Below, in pieces: positions 1-9,095 of a stretch of DNA of 43,845 nt. The DNA comes from Saprospiraceae bacterium UBA3362. Lineage in GTDB: Bacteria > Bacteroidota > Bacteroidia > Chitinophagales > Saprospiraceae. The stretch is from contig DEQQ01000057.1 of the NCBI GenBank assembly GCA_002360455.1, positions 1 through 43,845 of the forward strand, given 5' to 3'. The position numbers were made by a program, and so were the translations under genes. Below the pieces are notes generated by a model. That model made no database searches. It saw only the letters and a program-made list of their open reading frames with translations, and was not told the origin of the DNA. Within the stretch, counting starts at the first letter, position 1. Each line of letters starts with the position of its first letter.

Positions 1-12
1 AGAGATAAATAG

Positions 13-1629
13 GGGAAGGGAGGGATTGCAACAAGTCGAATCAATTTTGCTCCTTTTGTAGGCGCAAAAGGAGATAAAGGTGACAAAGGAGACAAAGGTG
101 AAAAAGGAGAGCAAGGTTTACAAGGAATTCAGGGTATCCAAGGGATACAAGGAATTAATGGGGACAAAGGGGATAAAGGAGATAAAGGGGATGCAGGAAC
201 CGGAGTGAAAATTGTTGGTTCATTGGCCGATCCAACTCTGCTTCCAAGTTCGTACAGTGGACAGGTGGGAGATGTTTATATTATTCAAAGCAATGGACAC
301 GGATACATGTGGACTGGTAGTAATTGGCTCGATGTCGGTGAAATTCGTGGACCAAAAGGGGACAAAGGGGATAAGGGAGAACAAGGACAACAAGGCATCC
401 AAGGAATTCAGGGAATTCAAGGATTGCAAGGATTGCAGGGAGACAAAGGGGATAAAGGAGATAAAGGAGAAAAAGGAGACAAGGGAGAGCAGGGGATCCA
501 AGGGATTCAAGGCTTGAAAGGAGATAAAGGCGATAAGGGTGAAAAAGGTGATCAAGGCCCTGCAGGAAGCTATACACCGGGAGCCGGAATTTCAATTTCA
601 TCTAATGTAATTAGCAATACAGGGGATGTTAATGCTGCAGATGATATTACCACTTCCTCCAATGCAGGAGGTGATTTAGAAGGCAATTTCTCCAATTTAC
701 AAGTTAAATACGGCGCAATTACAGGGGATGATATCCATGTTAGATCAATTATTGGTGATCACATCAGTCAAATGGGCGCTACAACCGGTCAAGTTATTAA
801 GTGGGATGGCTCAAAATGGGTACCGGATAATGATATGGGACTAACCTTGCCATTCAACTCAAATTATGGTGGGTCTGCAGATCCTGCATTTTCTATCACT
901 TCATTGAACAATACAACAGCTATGTCTCTCAATCAAGCCAGTTTAATATCAGATGTTCCGGCATTGAAAGTTTATAGCATCGGAGAGAAAGCAGTTGATA
1001 TTTCTAATGATGGAGAAAGCGATAAGAGTGTTACAGTTAATATGGTAAACAATAATACTCAAAATACAGGCACAGTGCTTAGTGTTCAAAATGAAGGAAA
1101 AGGCTTGGCCTTGGTAGCTCATTCTCATGATGGCGCATCAACCATTATAGATGGTAATACAGTTAAAACAAATAGCGTTTTAGAAGTAAGCAACATTGGA
1201 ACAGGTAAGACCGCCAATATAACTCAATTGAATCCTTTTTCGGATCAGACAACCTTGAATGTAAGTTCCGCAACTTCTGCCTCAGTAGTAAAGTTAGAGA
1301 GCACTAAAGGGGCTAATGACCCTCCGGCCAATGCTTTGCTTGAGCTAAAAAATGGATTTGTAAAAGTGGACCAAAGTTCAATATATAGAACAGCCTTTGT
1401 TCACACATCTGCGGCTTTCAATATTTCAGGCAACAGTACAATTCTTTATTATCCGAATCAGAGTGCATCAGATTTAGTCTTTGTGCAGAAATCCTTACCC
1501 TATATAGGATCTTCTGTTATTACATGGTTTGATGGAGCTATTGGATCTTGGAAAATAGCGCTTGAAGATTATAATATACCGATGCCGGTCAATGCAAGAT
1601 TTTATGTTCTAGTTATTAAAACCAACTAA
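13..1629 (+). CDS. Collagen-like Gly-X-Y repeat protein, 5'-truncated
   Basis: Reading frame open from base 13 to a TAA at 1627-1629, without a believable start: the Gly-X-Y repeats already run from base 61, and the first in-frame start-type codon (GTG at 205) lies inside the protein. Two collagen-like blocks (15 triplets at 61-195 and 24 at 349-564, mainly GDK, GEK, GEQ, GIQ) flank a small domain with the pattern VGDVYII...GYMWTGSNWLDVG. A C-terminal region of about 350 residues follows, including ISQMGATTGQVIKWDGSKWV, a motif I associate with Bacteroidota surface or tail-fibre-like proteins. No T9SS sorting domain is evident. The in-frame TAG at 10-12 lies in degenerate repeat-like DNA at the very edge and is probably an assembly error, so the gene most likely continues upstream. 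Likely an extracellular trimeric fibre; specific function unknown. Confidence 0.75.
   Translation, partial: GKGGIATSRINFAPFVGAKGDKGDKGDKGEKGEQGLQGIQGIQGIQGINGDKGDKGDKGDAGTGVKIVGSLADPTLLPSSYSGQVGDVYIIQSNGHGYMWTGSNWLDVGEIRGPKGDKGDKGEQGQQGIQGIQGIQGLQGLQGDKGDKGDKGEKGDKGEQGIQGIQGLKGDKGDKGEKGDQGPAGSYTPGAGISISSNVISNTGDVNAADDITTSSNAGGDLEGNFSNLQVKYGAITGDDIHVRSIIGDHISQMGATTGQVIKWDGSKWVPDNDMGLTLPFNSNYGGSADPAFSITSLNNTTAMSLNQASLISDVPALKVYSIGEKAVDISNDGESDKSVTVNMVNNNTQNTGTVLSVQNEGKGLALVAHSHDGASTIIDGNTVKTNSVLEVSNIGTGKTANITQLNPFSDQTTLNVSSATSASVVKLESTKGANDPPANALLELKNGFVKVDQSSIYRTAFVHTSAAFNISGNSTILYYPNQSASDLVFVQKSLPYIGSSVITWFDGAIGSWKIALEDYNIPMPVNARFYVLVIKTN
61..564 (+). repeat. Imperfect tandem repeat DNA encoding Gly-X-Y triplets
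   Basis: Two purine-rich blocks (61-195 and 349-564) of 9-bp units such as GGAGATAAA and GGAATTCAA encode Gly-Asp-Lys and Gly-Ile-Gln triplets. The spacer 205-348 is non-repetitive. Many near-identical units make the stretch prone to slippage and assembly breaks. Long open frames on other frames and on the minus strand here are by-products of the repeat. Confidence 0.8.
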
Positions 1630-1666
1630 AATTCAATAAGAAAAACGAAGTAATTAAAAGATTAAA

Positions 1667-1702
1667 AAATCCCTTTAAGTATTTTTATGCTTAAAGGGAT
1701 TT
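1667..1702 (+). terminator. Rho-independent terminator of the collagen-like gene
   Basis: A perfect 13-bp inverted repeat (AAATCCCTTTAAG at 1667-1679, its complement at 1690-1702) with a 10-nt loop, followed by a T-rich run, 37 nt after the stop codon. Confidence 0.85.
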
Positions 1703-1835
1703 CTATTTTCAAAGAACTGCTCAAAAATCATTTCAATGCTATGACACAAAGAATTGAAAATCAATTACAAATATAATTAAAATATTTAATTTATAAATAA
1801 CTGATAAGATTTTATATACATATTACAATTATTTC

Positions 1836-1843
1836 TATATTTG
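1836..1843 (+). promoter_or_regulatory. Bacteroidota -7 promoter element (TATATTTG)
   Basis: Exact match to TAnnTTTG, 57 nt upstream of the ATG at 1901. No clear TTTG -33 box is seen at the usual spacing. Confidence 0.5.
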
Positions 1844-1900
1844 CTTTTCGAACTGAACTACACAACCCAAAGGCAGAATAGTCCAAGTAAATAATTTTAT

Positions 1901-4414
1901 ATGATATCAACAAGTTTTAGCCGAATAGGCTCAATCTTGCTTTCCGGTTTTTTGGTTTTAAGTTTTTGTTTACACACTCAGTCTTTGTCAGCAAGCGTTT
2001 GGCTTGAATGTTCCCCTAACGTAACTTTAAGTTGCGAAGAGGACTTGTCCAATTTGGACAAATGGGGGCAAGCTTGGGTTTGGGAGAATTACAAAAAAGT
2101 ATTAGCTCTACAGCCCAAAACAGTGATTAAAAACACCAATGCATGTGGTGTTGGAACGATCACACGTACTTATGAGTACGAAGATAAGCACTGGAACATT
2201 CATCATTGTACTCAAGTTATTACGGTAACCAATGGGGCTACATCCTTTGGTTATGATGACATTTATTGGCCTCCCTCATTGGAGGTAGAGGGCTGCAATC
2301 CCAATGTGGATCCACGGAATCTAAAAAGTCCATATGATTATCCTACATTCAATAGGAAAAAATGCAGTCAACCCATGTATTCCTACAGTGATACAAAATT
2401 TACAGTAGCTGATGGTTGTATAAAGGTGTTAAGAGATTGGAAAGTGATTGACTGGTGTCAATATGTTCCTAATGCGAATCCACAGGTAGGCCTTTGGACC
2501 TATACTCAGGTTATAAAAATTGTAGTGAAAGATACCACAGCATATATCCAATGCATCAAAGACACTGTGATAGATGCTAATGATCAGTGTAATGGATTGT
2601 TTGTAAAATTGGACAGTGTTAAGGCGTTTTCAAAATGTGGAGCTATAAAATCAATTTTAAATAACTCGCCTTACTCGAGTCAAAAAGGGCCTGACGCTTC
2701 CGGAATTTATCCAATTGGGACTACAGAATTTTATTATTTTGCAGAAGTGGGTTGTGGCAAGCAGATAAAATGTAAGATGACTGTAACAGTGAGAAATAAA
2801 ATTCAACCAACTCCGTATTGCCTTACCGGATTAATCATTGCGTTGATGCCGGTAGACACAAACAAAGATGGTACTCCGGATGACGGAATGATCGAAGTAT
2901 GGGCCAAAGACTTCAATCAAGGGTCATACCATAAATGTGGGTATAAGAATTTAAAATTTTCTTTTAGTGCCGATACGAATGACAAGTCAAGAGTTTTTAC
3001 CTGTGCAGAACTCGGTAAAAATACTGTGGAAATGTGGGTGACGGATCAGAATGGAAATCAAAGTTTTTGTAGAACCATGATCGAGATTCAAAATAATAAT
3101 GCCAGAATTCCAGATTGCAAAAGAAAAGACAGCCTCACCAATACAGGCTCAAATTTGAGTATTTCAGGAGCTGTTTTTTTTGAGAATCATAATCCGGTGG
3201 CCGATGTTACTCTCTGTCTTTACGATAGAAAAGGCTATCAGGTCAATGAGACTAAAACGCCAATAATAAAAACCACTTACGATACAATTCGCACTCAAAG
3301 TGGTACTGTATTTTTTATTCAGAGAAACGACACTACCTATATAATTCATAGAGATACAATATGGAATTCATTGCTTAAGGAATTGACAAATGACTCAATT
3401 GGAGCTTATCTTTTTAGCAGTCTAAAGAAAGATCTTGAGCCTACTCTGATGATTACCAAAAAGAAATTGGATTTGGCAGGAGTGGACTTTAATGATGTCT
3501 TGAAGTTGCTAAGAATAACTCAGTATTTAGATAAAATACAATCGCCATATCAATACATTGCCTGTGATGTTAATAATGATAAATTGGTAAATTTTGCTGA
3601 TGTAGATTTATTATATCAGGTTGTAGCAGGTAAACTTCCCGTTTCTAAGATACCTCAATTATGGAGATTCTTGAGTATGAAGTCAGGCTCATTAGAATAC
3701 AATACACCACAAGAAATTCCGGCGTTACAACAGAAAGTGGATTTAAATGACTACATGGCAATTAAGGCCGGTGATATCAATGGAAGTTTTGCCAATTTTG
3801 AAGAGGAGATTCTATTGGATTCAAGGTCGAAAACAATATTATGGGCAAAAGATCAAGTGGTTAAAAAAGATCAGTTGGTTGAACTTGAGCTCAGCACTCA
3901 AAATTCTATTCTAGCTTATATGCTAAAAAGTGGAGATAATGGAGTTTGGAAACTGCTTGAAGTTAATGACCAACCTTACTCCGGCGAAGCATGGATCGAT
4001 CAAAAAAGCACAGCCACAAACAAGCTAAAACTTAAGATTCTAATGTCAAAAGACGGGCTGTTGTCTGATTTGATTCATCTTTCGGCAGACTCATGGATTG
4101 CCGATGTTGAGTTGAAAATTCCTTCACTACAGTGGATTAGAGCAGAACAGAATCTTGCTATGAGTTTCAATCCCAATCCTGTTTCTGCAGGTAAGGATCT
4201 TCAAATCTCAATTTCGACGGACACTGAGGGTGGATGCGATTTGAAGATTATTGACCTTTCAGGAAAATCAATTTACAGTAAGTCTTATTTTTTGCACTCC
4301 GGAGTAAATCAGTATCCTATTGCGGTTGATGAAAATTGGACAGACGGCTTGTATTTTATAGAATTGAAAAGAGGAGAGCAGTTAATTCATCAAAAGCTGT
4401 TGATCACAAAATAG
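1901..4414 (+). CDS. T9SS-secreted large protein with dockerin-like motifs
   Basis: An 837-residue secreted protein. An N-terminal signal peptide (hydrophobic core about residues 11-30) is followed by a Cys-rich region of about 380 residues with repeated beta-sandwich-like modules (CxP, GxxTRTYEY, WKVIDWCQY), a style common in large Saprospiraceae extracellular proteins. Around residues 530-580 there is a dockerin-like pair: a VDFNDVLKLLR helix and then DVNNDKLVNFADVDLL, which has the D-x-N-x-D calcium-loop pattern. A third such segment (VDLNDYMAIKAGDING) follows. The last 80 residues (from FNPNPV, ending QKLLITK) form a type-A T9SS sorting domain. It is probably a surface-anchored or released adhesin-like protein. 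No catalytic motif was recognised. It is a single-gene unit with its own -7 element and a terminator after the stop. Confidence 0.8.
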   Translation: MISTSFSRIGSILLSGFLVLSFCLHTQSLSASVWLECSPNVTLSCEEDLSNLDKWGQAWVWENYKKVLALQPKTVIKNTNACGVGTITRTYEYEDKHWNIHHCTQVITVTNGATSFGYDDIYWPPSLEVEGCNPNVDPRNLKSPYDYPTFNRKKCSQPMYSYSDTKFTVADGCIKVLRDWKVIDWCQYVPNANPQVGLWTYTQVIKIVVKDTTAYIQCIKDTVIDANDQCNGLFVKLDSVKAFSKCGAIKSILNNSPYSSQKGPDASGIYPIGTTEFYYFAEVGCGKQIKCKMTVTVRNKIQPTPYCLTGLIIALMPVDTNKDGTPDDGMIEVWAKDFNQGSYHKCGYKNLKFSFSADTNDKSRVFTCAELGKNTVEMWVTDQNGNQSFCRTMIEIQNNNARIPDCKRKDSLTNTGSNLSISGAVFFENHNPVADVTLCLYDRKGYQVNETKTPIIKTTYDTIRTQSGTVFFIQRNDTTYIIHRDTIWNSLLKELTNDSIGAYLFSSLKKDLEPTLMITKKKLDLAGVDFNDVLKLLRITQYLDKIQSPYQYIACDVNNDKLVNFADVDLLYQVVAGKLPVSKIPQLWRFLSMKSGSLEYNTPQEIPALQQKVDLNDYMAIKAGDINGSFANFEEEILLDSRSKTILWAKDQVVKKDQLVELELSTQNSILAYMLKSGDNGVWKLLEVNDQPYSGEAWIDQKSTATNKLKLKILMSKDGLLSDLIHLSADSWIADVELKIPSLQWIRAEQNLAMSFNPNPVSAGKDLQISISTDTEGGCDLKIIDLSGKSIYSKSYFLHSGVNQYPIAVDENWTDGLYFIELKRGEQLIHQKLLITK

Positions 4415-4435
4415 TTTAATCTATAAAAATTTTTT

Positions 4436-4469
4436 TTCAGCCTTTTCAATTCCAATTGGAAAGGCTGAA
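4436..4469. terminator. Probable bidirectional terminator
   Basis: A 16-bp stem (left arm 4436-4451, right arm 4454-4469, one G-T wobble, 2-nt loop) between the convergent T9SS-cargo and dnaG genes. It directly abuts the dnaG stop codon at 4470-4472. A T-rich run follows on the plus side; on the minus side an A-run precedes the T-run. Confidence 0.75.
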
Positions 4470-6416
4470 TTATTTTAGATGACTTACTTCCAACCATAAT
4501 GAGTTGCGCACGGATTTGTATTCTTCTCTTATTTTTAGAAGTGTAACGATTTCATCCATTGAATCTTTTTGCTCAATAATTTTTTGATCCAGTTCTTTTA
4601 TGATAATATCAAATTTTCTAACTTTGATATGTTTTAAAACTTGATTAATTTCTTCTTCGCTAATGATCCCAAATTGATTTTGAATCTTTTCTGCGAGGCC
4701 ATATTTGTCACTCCAGTTTTTGGATAACTCATATTTGGGAAATGAAAACTCGTAATACAAATTTTTAACAATGGCATCTTGGTGGTTTGAATAATATTGG
4801 TCTGTTAAAAGGATTCCATTGCTGTATTGTTGAATAATTTCTCTGATGATCGAGGCATAATCCGGATGCTCAAAATAGGGTAGAATGTCTTCAATGTTTT
4901 CAAGGATATACTGAGTTACAGAAATCTGTTCAGCCTCCATAATTGCAGTGCCAGCCGTCATTAGTATCCTTACTATTTCTTTTTCTTGAAATTCGTCTTT
5001 ATAAACTCCTGTCGATATTGTTTCTTGTTGATGTACTTGTTGAGTTTCGGAGCCTAATTCACGAATGATCTCTTCATCTCTCCGCAAGGCTTCTCTTTGA
5101 TTTTTGAAGGCCTGATTTTTTAATTCTTCTTTGATTATTTGGTTGCAAAGTTCAATCAAATTGCCCTCAGGAAGGCTCATAAGATTTGCCGTTTCTTGAA
5201 TGTAAATGCTCCTTTTGATAGGGTCATCAATTTTGGCAATGGTGCTTACAATTTCCTTCGTGGCAGTGGCTTTTAAAATCGGATTTTGCTTGCTTTCATT
5301 AAACAGTATATTGGCTTTGAACAAAATAAAATCCTTACTCTCCGTTTCTAAGAATTTTTCAAATGATTCTGTTCCAATTGATCTGAGATAAGAATCAGGA
5401 TCGTGATTGCCGGGAATTAATGCAATTTGAACATTCAAATTTTCCTTTAGTAAAATATCAATTCCTCGCATTGCAGCATTTATCCCTGCTTGATCTCCGT
5501 CATACAAAATGATAACATTTTCTGTATATCTTTTGATCAGTTGAGCTTGTTGTTCTGTCAATGCTGTTCCTGACGATGCCACCACATTTTCTATTCCCGA
5601 CTGAGACAATGACATTACATCCGTGTATCCCTCTACGAGAATGATTTTATTTCGTTTTTTAGCTTCTGACTTTGCTAAGTGTAGCCCAAACAAGGTTTTG
5701 CTTTTGTGATACACTTCGCTTTCGGGAGAGTTTACATATTTTGCAATTTTTGCATCGGAGTTTAAAATTCTTCCTGCGAATCCTATCGTCTTCCCGCTTG
5801 GATTATGGAGAGGAAACATGACTCGATCTCTGAAAAAATCTTTGTCGTAACTGTTGGTCAATCCAAGTTTTTTTAACAAGTCGATATTGAAGGAATTTTC
5901 GATTGCCGCTTTGGTTAGACCATCGGGAAATTCGGGGGTCATCCCAAGCTCAAATTTCCGAATTGTAGCTTCCAAAAATCCTCTGTCTTTAAAATAAGAA
6001 AAGCCCAAACTTTTGCCCAAATCAGTATTCCACAATTGATCCTGATAAAATGTTTTTACCCAATTGTTGATGACATTGAGGGATTCCAACAAATGCTGCT
6101 CTTCTATATTTTCTTTGCTGCTGGCAGTTTCTTCAAGCTTTATATTGTATTTTTTAGCCAGGAAGCGGATGGATTCGGGGAACGACAACTGCTCGATCTC
6201 CATTACAAATTGTACCGGGCTTCCTCCCTTTGAGCAACCAAAACATTTGAAAATATTTTTACCCGGAGAAATGGAAAATGAAGGAGTCTTTTCTTTGTGA
6301 AAAGGACAAAGTCCTATCATGTTTGATCCTCTGTTTCGCAAACTGACATAGTCCCTGACTACATCCTCTATCCTGGCTGTATCAATGACTTGTTGTATGG
6401 AAGCATTACTGATCAA
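4470..6416 (-). CDS. dnaG: DNA primase DnaG
   Basis: A 648-residue DnaG that synthesises RNA primers for the replication fork. The N-terminal CHC2 zinc finger is complete: C37, H40 (CPFHKEKTPSF), C58 and C61 (FKCFGC). The central TOPRIM domain shows VEGYTD near residue 258 and the acidic YDGDQAG further on. A C-terminal helicase-binding-type region of about 200 residues is divergent, as is usual. The start is a TTG at 6416, chosen because the N-terminus (ISNASIQQVIDTARIEDVV) matches the family start and no ATG lies nearby. It follows hscA by 12 nt on the same strand, so it is probably cotranscribed from the promoter in front of hscA. Confidence 0.95.
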   Translation of the reverse strand: MISNASIQQVIDTARIEDVVRDYVSLRNRGSNMIGLCPFHKEKTPSFSISPGKNIFKCFGCSKGGSPVQFVMEIEQLSFPESIRFLAKKYNIKLEETASSKENIEEQHLLESLNVINNWVKTFYQDQLWNTDLGKSLGFSYFKDRGFLEATIRKFELGMTPEFPDGLTKAAIENSFNIDLLKKLGLTNSYDKDFFRDRVMFPLHNPSGKTIGFAGRILNSDAKIAKYVNSPESEVYHKSKTLFGLHLAKSEAKKRNKIILVEGYTDVMSLSQSGIENVVASSGTALTEQQAQLIKRYTENVIILYDGDQAGINAAMRGIDILLKENLNVQIALIPGNHDPDSYLRSIGTESFEKFLETESKDFILFKANILFNESKQNPILKATATKEIVSTIAKIDDPIKRSIYIQETANLMSLPEGNLIELCNQIIKEELKNQAFKNQREALRRDEEIIRELGSETQQVHQQETISTGVYKDEFQEKEIVRILMTAGTAIMEAEQISVTQYILENIEDILPYFEHPDYASIIREIIQQYSNGILLTDQYYSNHQDAIVKNLYYEFSFPKYELSKNWSDKYGLAEKIQNQFGIISEEEINQVLKHIKVRKFDIIIKELDQKIIEQKDSMDEIVTLLKIREEYKSVRNSLWLEVSHLK

Positions 6417-6428
6417 TTGACAAAAAAT

Positions 6429-8276
6429 TTAACTTAAATCGATTGTTGTTCCTTCCAGACTTTTTCCAATGTTGATGTCCATGATGCGATGAGCAATGCT
6501 CTGCGTAGATTGATTCATTTGATCAATGACGTGTTGGAGCTGTTCTTTATTTTGGGATTGGATTCCTTGATTCAGTTGCTCAATAAAATTTTGTAAAACC
6601 GAAAGTTCTTCTGTGCTTAATAGAGTATTATTTTGTTCAATAAATTTATTGCTGTGTGCTATCATGTATTGAGCTTCATTTACGGCATCTACCCAAGCTT
6701 TGGTCTGTGCATCGGACTGTGCAAATTGAATGGATTCAGACAGCATTTTTGCGACTGTATTTTGATCCAAGGCAAACTGTGATTTTATTTCAATACTGCT
6801 CTCTTGACCAGATCTCAGTTCTTTGGCCTTGACTCTAAGGATCCCGTCTGCATCGATCAAAAACTGGACTTCTATTTTGGCTATTCCTGCAGGAAATGCC
6901 GGAATATTTTTTAATACAAATTCGGCCAGCTTTCTATTGAAACTTACTAAATCCCTTTCTCCTTGATACACCGTGATTCTAAGACTTTGCTGCCCATCTT
7001 TGGAGGTTGTATATTGTCTTGCCAGTTGAACAGGAATTTTAGAATTCCTTGGAATGATCACATCCATCAATCCTCCCATAGTTTCTATTCCTAGCGAAAG
7101 AGGTGTAATGTCCAAAAGTAAAAAATCCTTTCGGTTTCCTGCAAGAATATCCGCTTGAATGGCGGCGCCAATGGCTACGGCTTCATCAGGATTTAAATTA
7201 TCGTTTGGTTTTTTCTTAAAATATTCTGATACTTTTTGTTTGACCAATTGAAGTCTTGTTGACCCTCCTACTAAGATCACTTCATCAATTTCTTGAAGAG
7301 ATAAGCCACTGTCTTTTACAGCATTTTTACAACATTGAATGGTTTGTTGAATTAGAGGCTCAGCAATTTCATTCAATTCTTTTAAAGAAAGACTTAGTTG
7401 CAAATTTCCAACTGCAGTTGTTGCAATTTCCAACTGACTCAATTCGCTTTTCAACTTTTCAGCAATTGACTTGGTGATTGGAACACTGCTGTATTGAGTG
7501 CTATCAAATTTAGATTGGAGAAACTCAACGATGCTCTCATCAATATCATCTCCACCCAGCTGAGTGTTGCCATTGGTGGACAAAACATCAAAGATTCCAT
7601 TTTCAATTCTCAATATGGAAATATCAAATGTCCCTCCACCCAAATCATACACCGCTATATTTTGAGTTTTATCTTTGTCCAAACCAATGCCGTAGGCCAA
7701 GGCAGCAGCAGTGGGCTCATTGACTATTCGTAATACATCCAATCCTGCTAGTTTTCCTGCGTCTCTTGTAGCTTGACGTTGCTCGTCGTTGAAATAGGCG
7801 GGTACAGTAATAACTGCTTTTTCAATGGAGGTGCCAAGATGTTCTTCTGCAGTTTTTTTTAATCTTTTTAATATAAACGAAGAAAGTTCAATGGCTGTAA
7901 AATATTGATGACCAATTTTCAATTTTACAATTTGGTTATTCAAATCCAATTTTGTCTGATGATTGGATAAAAGTTTCTCACTTTGAATTTCCTGAAATGA
8001 TTTTCCTATCAATCTTTTTACAGAATAAATGCTAGCATCAGGTTCTTGTTCGAGCATAGCTTTGGCTTCTTCTCCGATCAATAATTCCGATTGTTGATTG
8101 ATGTAGATAACCGATGGTACCAAAACTTTTTGAGAATGGTTATCTTTAATAACATGCGGAACTCCATCTTTTACATAAGCTATAAGGCTATTGCTGGTCC
8201 CAAGATCAATCCCCATCACCGGGGCATCTTTGGACTTGATGGAGCCTGTTTTGAAGTCTATTGCAACTTTTCCCAT
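6429..8276 (-). CDS. hscA: Hsp70-family iron-sulfur chaperone HscA
   Basis: An Hsp70 ATPase chaperone of about 615 residues. By family it assists Fe-S cluster transfer from the IscU scaffold. Visible motifs are the phosphate-1 loop GIDLGTSNS, NEPTAAALAYG, the phosphate-2 loop YDLGGGTFDIS, the adenosine motif VGGSTRLQLVK, and LLLDITPLSLGIETMGG before the substrate-binding domain. Length and the motif GIETMGG with IPRNSKIPV fit HscA better than DnaK: it has no long DnaK C-terminal tail, and E. coli HscA is 616 residues. Start: the ATG at 8276 (MGKVAIDFK) is preferred to a TTG at 8297. A TATCTTTG promoter element lies 59 nt upstream of this ATG, inside the divergent transporter gene. No hscB, iscU or fdx neighbours are present; the partner gene is dnaG. 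Confidence 0.88.
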   Translation of the reverse strand: MGKVAIDFKTGSIKSKDAPVMGIDLGTSNSLIAYVKDGVPHVIKDNHSQKVLVPSVIYINQQSELLIGEEAKAMLEQEPDASIYSVKRLIGKSFQEIQSEKLLSNHQTKLDLNNQIVKLKIGHQYFTAIELSSFILKRLKKTAEEHLGTSIEKAVITVPAYFNDEQRQATRDAGKLAGLDVLRIVNEPTAAALAYGIGLDKDKTQNIAVYDLGGGTFDISILRIENGIFDVLSTNGNTQLGGDDIDESIVEFLQSKFDSTQYSSVPITKSIAEKLKSELSQLEIATTAVGNLQLSLSLKELNEIAEPLIQQTIQCCKNAVKDSGLSLQEIDEVILVGGSTRLQLVKQKVSEYFKKKPNDNLNPDEAVAIGAAIQADILAGNRKDFLLLDITPLSLGIETMGGLMDVIIPRNSKIPVQLARQYTTSKDGQQSLRITVYQGERDLVSFNRKLAEFVLKNIPAFPAGIAKIEVQFLIDADGILRVKAKELRSGQESSIEIKSQFALDQNTVAKMLSESIQFAQSDAQTKAWVDAVNEAQYMIAHSNKFIEQNNTLLSTEELSVLQNFIEQLNQGIQSQNKEQLQHVIDQMNQSTQSIAHRIMDINIGKSLEGTTIDLS

Positions 8277-8317
8277 ATACACACAAACTATTGGCAATCA
8301 AATCTGTTCACAATCTC

Positions 8318-9076
8318 ATGCCGGATTTCTTGCACAAAGATAGGTCAGCGAAATTGTTTATTATTCTTTCGGGCCTTTTTATTACCATTGCTTTGGTTTC
8401 TGAGGTGATCGGGGTTAAGATTTTTTCGTTGGAAAAAACTTTGGGCTTGGATCCCGTAGATTGGTCATTGTTTGGGATGCAACATTTGTCCTTCAATCTC
8501 ACTGCCGGTGTACTCTCTTGGCCATTGGTATTCGTACTGTCCGACATCATCAATGAGTATTTTGGTATTCGAGCAGTTCGATTTCTGTCCATACTTACAT
8601 CCATTTTTATCTTGTTTGCTTTTTTCGCTTTTTCGATGGCAATAGGATTTGTTCCTGCAGATTTTTGGCCCACATCTCACTTAAGTAGCACCGAACAAAA
8701 TCCATCGGTGCAAGACTTGAATAAAGCCTATCAATTGATATTGGGGCAGGGAAATTGGATCATCATTGGCTCGTTGGTGGCGTTTTTGGTTGGGCAAATT
8801 TTGGATGCATTTGTATTTCAAAAAATTAAAGTTATTACAGGCTCCAAACACATTTGGTTGCGAGCTACAGGATCTACCATGATCTCCCAATGGGTGGACA
8901 GCTATATAGTCCTTTTTATTGCATTTTATATCGGTGCAGGCTGGCCTTTGACTCAGGTATTGGCTATAGGAACAATGAATTATTTTTATAAGGCTACCAG
9001 CGCAATCGTTCTTACGCCATTAATTTATTTGGCGCATTACTGGATCGATAAGTATCTTAAAAAATCATGGGATTAG
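8318..9076 (+). CDS. yhhQ: Queuosine precursor transporter, YhhQ/DUF165 family
   Basis: A 252-residue integral membrane protein of the family that imports queuosine precursors (preQ0/preQ1 or queuine), used for tRNA wobble-base modification. About six hydrophobic helices are visible (near residues 14-34, 50-70, 85-110, 145-168, 195-215, 222-240). Family hallmarks include LSFNLTAGVLSWPLVFVLSD, INEYFG, the buried QILDAFVFQKIK segment and the ATGSTMISQWVDS stretch. The start was set at the ATG at 8318; a longer frame from a TTG at 8261 would overlap the hscA start and lacks the expected N-terminus. It is divergent from hscA with only 41 nt between start codons. Confidence 0.85.
   Translation: MPDFLHKDRSAKLFIILSGLFITIALVSEVIGVKIFSLEKTLGLDPVDWSLFGMQHLSFNLTAGVLSWPLVFVLSDIINEYFGIRAVRFLSILTSIFILFAFFAFSMAIGFVPADFWPTSHLSSTEQNPSVQDLNKAYQLILGQGNWIIIGSLVAFLVGQILDAFVFQKIKVITGSKHIWLRATGSTMISQWVDSYIVLFIAFYIGAGWPLTQVLAIGTMNYFYKATSAIVLTPLIYLAHYWIDKYLKKSWD
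8335..8342 (-). promoter_or_regulatory. -7 promoter element for hscA-dnaG (TATCTTTG)
   Basis: Exact TAnnTTTG on the minus strand, 58 nt upstream of the hscA ATG and inside the first codons of the divergently transcribed transporter gene. Confidence 0.55.
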
Positions 9077-9095
9077 TTCCTCTTATAGATTCTAT

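Noticed and set aside
61..564. CRISPR-like array
   Set aside because: Repeats are contiguous 9-bp coding triplet units without unique spacers of constant length.
212..601. Overlapping open frames on both strands across the collagen-like repeats
   Set aside because: They arise because the 9-bp purine-rich units avoid stops in several frames; their translations are low-complexity and have no independent support.
8261..8317. N-terminal extension of the transporter gene from a TTG
   Set aside because: It overlaps the hscA start codon and adds a non-family N-terminus; the ATG at 8318 is better.
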